DNA from: Kiritimatiellia bacterium | GTDB lineage: Bacteria; Verrucomicrobiota; Kiritimatiellia; SLAD01 | DNA length: 12,653 bases | Direction of reading: 5' to 3' | Assembly: GCA_007134175.1 (NCBI GenBank) | Contig: SLLF01000030.1 | Coordinates: 1 to 12,653, forward strand | Shown here: one piece after another, positions 8,206-12,653 of the stretch | Numbering within the stretch: position 1 is the first letter of the stretch | Layout: the number at the start of each line of letters is the position of its first letter | The notes under the pieces: generated by a model | The model's input: the letters and a program-made list of their open reading frames with translations, nothing else | Told to the model about the DNA's origin: nothing | Database searches by the model: none | Position numbers and translations under genes: made by a program

Positions 8206-9576
8206 ATGCAGGCGGTCTGGGCTATCGTCTTGATCTCAATGCGCAACGCGGTGCGGTCGAAAATCGTGCTGGTGCTGCTGTTCTTCCTCCTGTTGACGCT
8301 CATCGGCCTGCCGCTCACTGTAAGGGGCGACGGCACCTTGAGCGGGCATGTGCAGCTCCTGCTGCGCTATACGCTGGGATTGGCGCTGCTCATCCTCTCG
8401 CTCGCCACGGTTTGGGCGTCGTGCGCAGCGGTATCTTCGGACATTCGGGACCGGCAAATTCAACTGGTGATCAGCAAGCCGGTGCGGGCGGTGCAGGTGT
8501 GGTTGGGCCAATGGCTGGGTGTCTCGCTGCTGAACGGCGGCCTGTGGGTGCTGTGCATACTCGTCACGTACGGGGCGTTGCGCTGGACCACACGGCCGGC
8601 CATGCTTTCCGCCGAGGATCAGGAGACCCTGGCTACGGAAATCCTGGTGGCCCAGCGCCGGGTAACCCCGCGTGCGCGCGATCTACAGGCCGAAGTGGCG
8701 CGTGAATACCAAGCGGCTCGGGCGCGTGGTGAATGGCCGCCGGAAACGCCGACCAGCCAGATCTGGCCGGTGATCGAGCGGCACGTAAGTGCCCGGGCCA
8801 ACGCCGTCGCGCCGGGGGGACAGAATCGCTGGGTCTTTCAACTACCGCGCCGGGTGCCGCCGGACCGATCGCTGATCCTGCGCTATCGTTTTGCGGTGTC
8901 CGTGCTGGATATGGGGGCTATTGGCGGCATCTGGCGCGCGGGTCCCCCAAACGATCCGCGTCGTTTCCGCGAGTCGGTTAGGGTAGCACCGCTGGCCTGG
9001 CACAGCATCGCCATACCCCCCGAGTGGGTCGCGGCGGATAGCACATTGACCGTGGAATTCGCCAACGTGCATGAACGGCCACTAATGGTGCTGTTCGACC
9101 CCGACAACGATCTGCGTTTGATGGTTTATGAGGGCGGCTTTCTGGCGAACCTGATGCGGGCGGGACTGTCGCTACTCTTCCACTTGGCCTTTTTGAGCGC
9201 GATTGGGATCACCGCCGGCACGTTTTTTTCCATACCCGTGGCGGCATTGACCTCGTTTTATCTGTTGCTGCTGCTCAACGCCGGGCGCTTTGTCCGGCGT
9301 TTGGCCACCCGCGAGGTCTCTTTGGCCGATACAACGGATGCCGGGATGTTGGAACAAGTCGTGGCGGCAGTGACGCAGGGCATCTATCGGATACTGGATA
9401 TCGTGATTCGACCCGTCTACGCCGAGAACCCGCTCGATTTCATCGCCGTGGGTGAATGGATTGGCTGGGGCGAAGTAGGCTATCAATTTGTGGTAAAGAT
9501 CGGCTTGTACGGCACTATTCTGCTGGGGCTGGGGGTATGGCATCTGGCCCGGAAGGAGGTCGCGCTGCCGGCATGA
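8206..9576 (+). CDS. ABC-2-type transporter permease with large external domain
   Basis: A 456-residue membrane protein with about six predicted helices (~18-38, 51-76, 103-125, 320-342, 343-360, 425-447). The cytoplasmic loop between helices 2 and 3, SSDIRDRQIQLVISKPVRAVQVWLGQWLG, is the coupling element typical of ABC-2/NosY-like permeases. Between helices 3 and 4 lies an external insert of about 190 residues. Its first part is helical and charged (AEDQETLATEILVAQRR...); its second part (~207-310) looks like a beta-sandwich (RWVFQLPRRVPPDRSLILRYRF...LTVEFANV). By position it forms the membrane part of the transporter with the ATPase 4 bases upstream. GGAG before ATG supports the start. Substrate unknown; export or envelope remodelling is more likely than uptake, as no solute-binding protein is encoded. 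Its stop overlaps the next start (ATGA). Confidence 0.87.
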   Translation: MQAVWAIVLISMRNAVRSKIVLVLLFFLLLTLIGLPLTVRGDGTLSGHVQLLLRYTLGLALLILSLATVWASCAAVSSDIRDRQIQLVISKPVRAVQVWLGQWLGVSLLNGGLWVLCILVTYGALRWTTRPAMLSAEDQETLATEILVAQRRVTPRARDLQAEVAREYQAARARGEWPPETPTSQIWPVIERHVSARANAVAPGGQNRWVFQLPRRVPPDRSLILRYRFAVSVLDMGAIGGIWRAGPPNDPRRFRESVRVAPLAWHSIAIPPEWVAADSTLTVEFANVHERPLMVLFDPDNDLRLMVYEGGFLANLMRAGLSLLFHLAFLSAIGITAGTFFSIPVAALTSFYLLLLLNAGRFVRRLATREVSLADTTDAGMLEQVVAAVTQGIYRILDIVIRPVYAENPLDFIAVGEWIGWGEVGYQFVVKIGLYGTILLGLGVWHLARKEVALPA

Positions 9577-11087
9577 AATCCGTTACGGTTACGCTACTGG
9601 TGCTGCTCCTGACCCTGAGCTTGTGGGGCGTAAGCGGGCGCATGCACCCGGAACTGCAGGCTCTGCGCCAGACACACGGCTTAACGCATACCGCGCCGCT
9701 GGAAAACGCCCCGCCGCTGGTGGTGTTTTCCACCGTTGCCCTGGGGGGCTTCAGCGGCTTGATTGCCGATTTCCTCTGGGTGCGCGCGGCCCAACTGCAA
9801 ATGGACGGCCAGTACTTCGAACTGGTGCAGCTGGCCGATTGGATTACCAGGCTACAACCGCGGTTTCCGGAGGGCTGGGTCTATCACGCCTGGAATTTGG
9901 CCTACAACATCAGCGTGATGTTCGACCGACCCGAGGATCGCTGGCGCTGGGTGCGACACGGGGTGGAATTGTTGCGGGATGGCGGTCTGCGCTACAATCC
10001 TTCCGATCCTAACCTGCACCGCGAGCTCGGCTGGCTGTTCCAGCACAAGATCGGCGGGACACTAGACCAAGCCCACATGTACTACAAATATGCCTGGGCC
10101 CAGGAAATGGATATATTACTCGGTGGGCGGGCCCCGGACTATGACGCCTTGGCCCGCGCGCCGCAGCGCCGGGCAGAGCTGCTGGCGCTCGACGGCGTGC
10201 CGGCATTGCTGGACACATTGCGGGCGGCAGGCGTCGAGCCACTGCACTATCGCCCCTTGTCACCCGCGGAGTGGCGGGAGTTGGCGAAACAGGTCGGCGA
10301 TCATCCAGCCGGAATAGCCGTGCTGAATCACCTGCGTTTACGCATCCTAACCGACCATTACCGCATGCGTCCTGACCGCATGCAGCAGCTCGAAGCCGAG
10401 ATTGGCCCCGTCGACTGGCGTTTGCCCCAGGCCCACGCCGCCTACTGGGCATGGAGCGGCTTGCCATACGCGGCGGATTTTGCCGAACTGACGCTGCGCC
10501 GCATGATCTTCCAGAGCCTGGCCGACGCCTTCCGCCACGGGCGCTTCGTATACGACCCGGAACACGACCTATTCATCCCGTCCCCCAATCCCGATCTTTT
10601 GCCCTACGTCATGCAGGCGTATCAGGAGGCGTTGGCGGAATTTACGGATCAGGGTGCGGTGCGGACGGCGTACCTGAATTTTCTTAATAATGCCCTAACG
10701 ATCCTCTACACGTATCACCGCCTATCCGATGCGCGTCTTATTTTTACCGAGCTGCAGGAGCGTTATCCCGGGGAGGTGGACGGGCGCAGCCTGGATGCCT
10801 ATGTCGTGGCCTTGTTTGTAGACCGGATGGAGGACCTTTCCGAGATGGAAGCGCACGCCTTTGTGGAAGGCGGCTTTTACCAGCACTATTTCTGGCTGGC
10901 GCTGGGCGAAACCGAGCGGGCCGCCGGCTATGAACGTCTGGCGCTTCAGGCCTGGAACCGTTATATGGTGCCGCGGCTGGATAACCCGGAATGGTTGGAG
11001 CGTACCGGACTCCCCCCGATAACGACTATCCGCACCGCCGCCCGGCAACAAGTGGCCGAAACCTTGACTACGCCCGGTCCGCGTTGA
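9573..11087 (+). CDS. Membrane-anchored TPR-like protein of unknown function, partner of the ABC transporter
   Basis: A 504-residue protein that I cannot assign to a named family. Residues 1-20 (MKSVTVTLLVLLLTLSLWGV) are a signal anchor; a second hydrophobic patch (~49-70, LVVFSTVALGGFSGLIADFL) may be a second membrane helix. The rest is helical, rich in aromatic residues and TPR-like: YFELVQLADWITRLQPRFPE, YNPSDPNLHRELGWLFQHK and YLNFLNNALTILYTYHRLSD look like helix-turn-helix repeats. No catalytic motif is seen. ATG 9573 is chosen because it overlaps the permease stop (ATGA) and begins the signal anchor; GGAGG sits 13 bases upstream, rather far. A start at 9456 would only add frame-shifted permease sequence. 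Overlap with the permease implies tight co-translation. It may be an external scaffold or substrate-presenting subunit of the exporter (inference). Confidence 0.85.
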   Translation: MKSVTVTLLVLLLTLSLWGVSGRMHPELQALRQTHGLTHTAPLENAPPLVVFSTVALGGFSGLIADFLWVRAAQLQMDGQYFELVQLADWITRLQPRFPEGWVYHAWNLAYNISVMFDRPEDRWRWVRHGVELLRDGGLRYNPSDPNLHRELGWLFQHKIGGTLDQAHMYYKYAWAQEMDILLGGRAPDYDALARAPQRRAELLALDGVPALLDTLRAAGVEPLHYRPLSPAEWRELAKQVGDHPAGIAVLNHLRLRILTDHYRMRPDRMQQLEAEIGPVDWRLPQAHAAYWAWSGLPYAADFAELTLRRMIFQSLADAFRHGRFVYDPEHDLFIPSPNPDLLPYVMQAYQEALAEFTDQGAVRTAYLNFLNNALTILYTYHRLSDARLIFTELQERYPGEVDGRSLDAYVVALFVDRMEDLSEMEAHAFVEGGFYQHYFWLALGETERAAGYERLALQAWNRYMVPRLDNPEWLERTGLPPITTIRTAARQQVAETLTTPGPR

Positions 11088-11093
11088 GCCATT

Positions 11094-11119
11094 GGATCCG
11101 GTGCGCTGGATCTTCTCTC
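11094..11119 (+). terminator. Candidate intrinsic terminator after the ABC/TPR operon
   Basis: Seven bases after the TPR-gene stop, GATCC (11095-11099) pairs with GGATC (11108-11112). The stem extends by a G-C and two G-U pairs around a TGCG tetraloop. The tail TTCTCTC is pyrimidine-rich but not a clean T-run, so the terminator would be weak. The position, at the end of a + strand operon facing convergent genes, is right. Confidence 0.38.
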
Positions 11120-11183
11120 GGATAGCCGCCCATAGCACCCTCGTACCCCGCCTGTAAACTCAAGCATACAACGTACCCGCCGA

Positions 11184-11206
11184 CCCGGACAAACTTGTCA
11201 ATCGGG
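11184..11206. repeat. Inverted repeat in the convergent intergenic gap
   Basis: GACAA (11188-11192) and TTGTC (11195-11199) form a 12-base palindrome. It is flanked by CCCG (11184-11187) and CGGG (11203-11206), so nine pairs are possible with a 3-base bulge. It lies just beyond the stop of the GH4 remnant on the - strand. It could be an operator, a leftover terminator stem, or chance. No T-run is attached on either strand. The rest of the 11088-11213 gap shows nothing else that I can name. Confidence 0.3.
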
Positions 11207-11213
11207 CAAACCA

Positions 11214-11573
11214 TCACCGACGCGATGTGCCGCCAGGACCAACGGTATCCGCCACCGTATGATAGACCCCATATTCCTCGGGTATGGTGTAATCCTGGTG
11301 CATGGCATCCAAGCCACCGGTGGAAATCGAGACGCAAACGACGGAGGCATCCCGCAGCGCATCGTCCAGACCGGCTGCGGCCACCGTCCATTCAGCCCGG
11401 CAACGAACGATCAAGGCCTCGCAGTAGGCGACCAACTGCTTCAAGGCCGCCGGGTCAATATCAACCAACACCAGCGTGCTGCCAGCCAATCCCGGACGCA
11501 GGAACAAGTCCTGCGCCAGTTTGGGTGTCCAACTGGAACTACCGCCACCAATAATCACCACCTTGTTCTGTAT
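11214..11573 (-). pseudogene. Truncated glycoside hydrolase family 4 gene (N-terminal ~119 codons only)
   Basis: The translation holds the start of a GH4 enzyme (NAD- and Mn2+-dependent alpha-galactosidase/6-phospho-glycosidase family): the nucleotide-binding strand NKVVIIGGGSSSWTPKLAQDL, the second strand TLVLVDID, VVCVSISTGGLDAMHQDYTIP, and YGVYHTVADTVGPGG. GH4 enzymes are ~430-480 residues. Here a TGA at 11216-11214 ends the frame right after GPGGTSRR, and I see no GH4 continuation in any frame of the 126 bases before the convergent gene, so about three quarters of the protein, including the catalytic His/Cys region, is missing. The start is also damaged: AGGAG (11586-11582) is 8 bases before an ATA (11573-11571), where an ATG would be expected. 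The first usable start, GTG 11561, is ~20 bases from that ribosome site. It follows the GH2 gene by 22 bases and was once in its operon. Confidence 0.75.
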
Positions 11574-11581
11574 ATGCGCTG

Positions 11582-11586
11582 CTCCT
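11582..11586 (-). promoter_or_regulatory. Shine-Dalgarno of the GH4 remnant, facing an ATA codon
   Basis: On the - strand AGGAG is followed by 8 bases and then ATA-CAG-AAC-AAG-GTG-GTG. The spacing is ideal for ATA as the initiation codon, suggesting an ancestral ATG. It lies in the short gap after the GH2 stop codon. Confidence 0.5.
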
Positions 11587-11595
11587 CTTATTCGT

Positions 11596-12653
11596 TCATT
11601 TCTTCAACAACGCCTCCGCGTTGCCGTCCTGCCCCTCATCCCGATCATAGGTCAGCACAAAATCCCCGGCTAGCTGCCGCACCTGGTCTACAGCCAGCGC
11701 GGTCCGGGGACAAAAGGCATCACTGGAACAATAGGCCAGCATCGCCTGCAATAGGTACATGGCGGCCGGGTCGGATTCGGATAGCGTCAGGCCGCAAACC
11801 AGCAAACGCCCCGCGCCCACCTGCCATTCGAAAACGGCGGCCTGCTTAACGATCAGTTTATAGGAGCTGACCAATTCAATAATAGGTACGAAGGGGACAT
11901 CCTCAAACACAACCCCACGGGCTCCATCCAACATGGATTGGAACTGCCAATCGCAGAAGCCGTCATGCGGAAATGATGCCAGCAAGGGATGCTCCTCGAT
12001 TACCGTGGCCGCGGTACCCACGGTGCGGCCGCCCATCAGGTGCTGGTAAGGCAATGACTTTAGTGACCCGGTGCCGAGCAACAACAGCGATTCGCCCTGG
12101 GCGAGCCGCTGGAACGCGTCCGCATCCAGGTCGGTGATGATCTGCGGCGAGTCCGGTCTGCTGCCGGCCGGGAAAACCCAGAGATCCCATTTATTCTCGA
12201 TTTCGTATGCGTCGGCGGTTAACCGCGCCACCAGGGTTAACTTCCGGGGCGTATCCAACGTGGGCAGGGCGCACGTCAACCGACCCAGTGTGGTAGTGGT
12301 CCCAAGCGGAATTGTGGCATGGTCCCATTGTCCCCGCGCGAACACCTGTCCGGAGACCTCGTCGCAAAGCACCCAGTCAATGGTACCGTCGGCCACGGGC
12401 GCGGGGCCAAACAGCGAGGCGTAAAGCGTCACCTCCAGTGATTCGCCGTAGCGGTAGTTGCGCTGCGACGTCAGCTCGCAAAGCAAGACGCTCTCCCCGT
12501 TGTAGCGCCGGACGTCGGCCGCCGATTCGCCGGGCTTGAGCTCATAGAATTCGTTAACGATGCCTACGCTATACCCCGTCCGGTGCCAGTGATTGTCAAA
12601 CGCCCCCAGATAGTCATACCCCGCCACCGGCCCTAATAGACGGACTTTCTCGA
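11596..12653 (-). CDS. C-terminal part of a GH2-family glycosidase (beta-galactosidase/glucuronidase-like), 5' end outside window
   Basis: The frame is open to the right edge of the window, so about 352 C-terminal residues are seen. It begins near the end of the TIM barrel with the recognisable GH2 stretch GYDYLGAFDNHWHRTGY and GIVNEFYELKPGES. Next is a beta-sandwich (YGESLEVTLYASLFGPAPV, DWVLCDEVSGQVFARGQW, ending in NKWDLWVFP). Last is an alpha/beta domain resembling the glutamine-amidotransferase-like C-terminal module of some bacterial GH2 proteins (SLLLLGTGSL, EHPLLASFPHDGFCDWQF, VGAGRLLVCGL). The upstream sugar-binding domain and catalytic acids lie outside the window. The enzyme probably cleaves beta-linked galactose or uronic residues from polysaccharides; the exact sugar is not decidable. 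A GH4 remnant follows 22 bases downstream, so this is the tail of a sugar-use operon convergent with the ABC operon. Confidence 0.87.
   Translation of the reverse strand, partial: EKVRLLGPVAGYDYLGAFDNHWHRTGYSVGIVNEFYELKPGESAADVRRYNGESVLLCELTSQRNYRYGESLEVTLYASLFGPAPVADGTIDWVLCDEVSGQVFARGQWDHATIPLGTTTTLGRLTCALPTLDTPRKLTLVARLTADAYEIENKWDLWVFPAGSRPDSPQIITDLDADAFQRLAQGESLLLLGTGSLKSLPYQHLMGGRTVGTAATVIEEHPLLASFPHDGFCDWQFQSMLDGARGVVFEDVPFVPIIELVSSYKLIVKQAAVFEWQVGAGRLLVCGLTLSESDPAAMYLLQAMLAYCSSDAFCPRTALAVDQVRQLAGDFVLTYDRDEGQDGNAEALLKK

Noticed and set aside
9456..9572. Longer N-terminus for the TPR-like protein
   Set aside because: The extra 39 residues overlap the end of the permease in another frame and lack homology-like features. 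ATG 9573 starts directly at a signal anchor and overlaps the permease stop.
11068..11213. Continuation of GH4 in a shifted frame (HIASVMVCPIDKF after GPGG)
   Set aside because: It faintly recalls the GH4 helix after GPGG, but the spacing is wrong and the following residues do not match, so a simple frameshift does not restore the gene.
11259..11849. 196-codon + strand open frame across the GH4 and GH2 genes
   Set aside because: Its translation is Arg/Pro-rich with no motif, and it is antisense to clear GH4 and GH2 coding sequence.
1..12653. CRISPR arrays, tRNA or rRNA genes, insertion sequences, phage genes, toxin-antitoxin pairs
   Set aside because: I saw no regularly spaced direct repeats, no cloverleaf-like segment and no transposase, integrase or small paired genes in the short gaps.

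Overview
The window is a stretch of bacterial chromosome, by eye about 60% G+C, densely packed and mostly coding on the + strand. The gene set suggests a member of the Planctomycetes-Verrucomicrobia-Lentisphaerae/Kiritimatiellae group. The pointers are a K+-dependent membrane pyrophosphatase, an ABC-2 permease with a large external insert followed by a TPR-like anchored protein, and GH2/GH4 glycosidases. This placement is an inference from gene content and remembered family distributions, not from a marker gene.

Layout. Positions 1-474 hold the C-terminal end of a DASS/SLC13-type anion:cation symporter. A cyclic-nucleotide-binding-like histidine kinase (492-1958) follows, then a stand-alone receiver protein (1968-2459), closely spaced and probably one operon. 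A 141-base gap (2460-2600) carries a promoter-like element and a GC hairpin ahead of hppA (2601-4676), the ion-pumping pyrophosphatase. Behind hppA, with gaps or overlaps of a few bases, lie an MBL-fold hydrolase (4690-5460), a TatD-family metal hydrolase (5465-6247) and a probable lipoprotein or secreted glutaminyl cyclase (6247-7047). An ABC export module follows: ATPase (7086-8201), permease (8206-9576) and an anchored TPR-like protein of unknown function (9573-11087). The permease gene overlaps the last gene by an ATGA.

The right end is on the - strand and convergent with the rest: the C-terminal part of a GH2 glycosidase (11596-12653, running off the window) and, downstream of it, the first ~119 codons of a GH4 glycosidase. 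The GH4 remnant stops just after its N-terminal nucleotide-binding region, and a well-placed Shine-Dalgarno faces ATA instead of ATG. It looks like a decayed gene next to a strand-switch junction of about 126 bases (11088-11213).

How the parts work together. The kinase and receiver form a two-component signalling pair, possibly tuned to the transporter they follow. The pyrophosphatase recovers energy from PPi. The ABC trio most likely exports or remodels an envelope substrate that the sequence does not identify. The GH2/GH4 pair is the tail of a polysaccharide-use locus. I found no CRISPR array, tRNA, rRNA, transposase or phage gene. The points most worth a second look are the ABC/TPR module, the altered TatD metal-site motif, the GH4 remnant, and the kinase with its degenerate nucleotide pocket and long insert.
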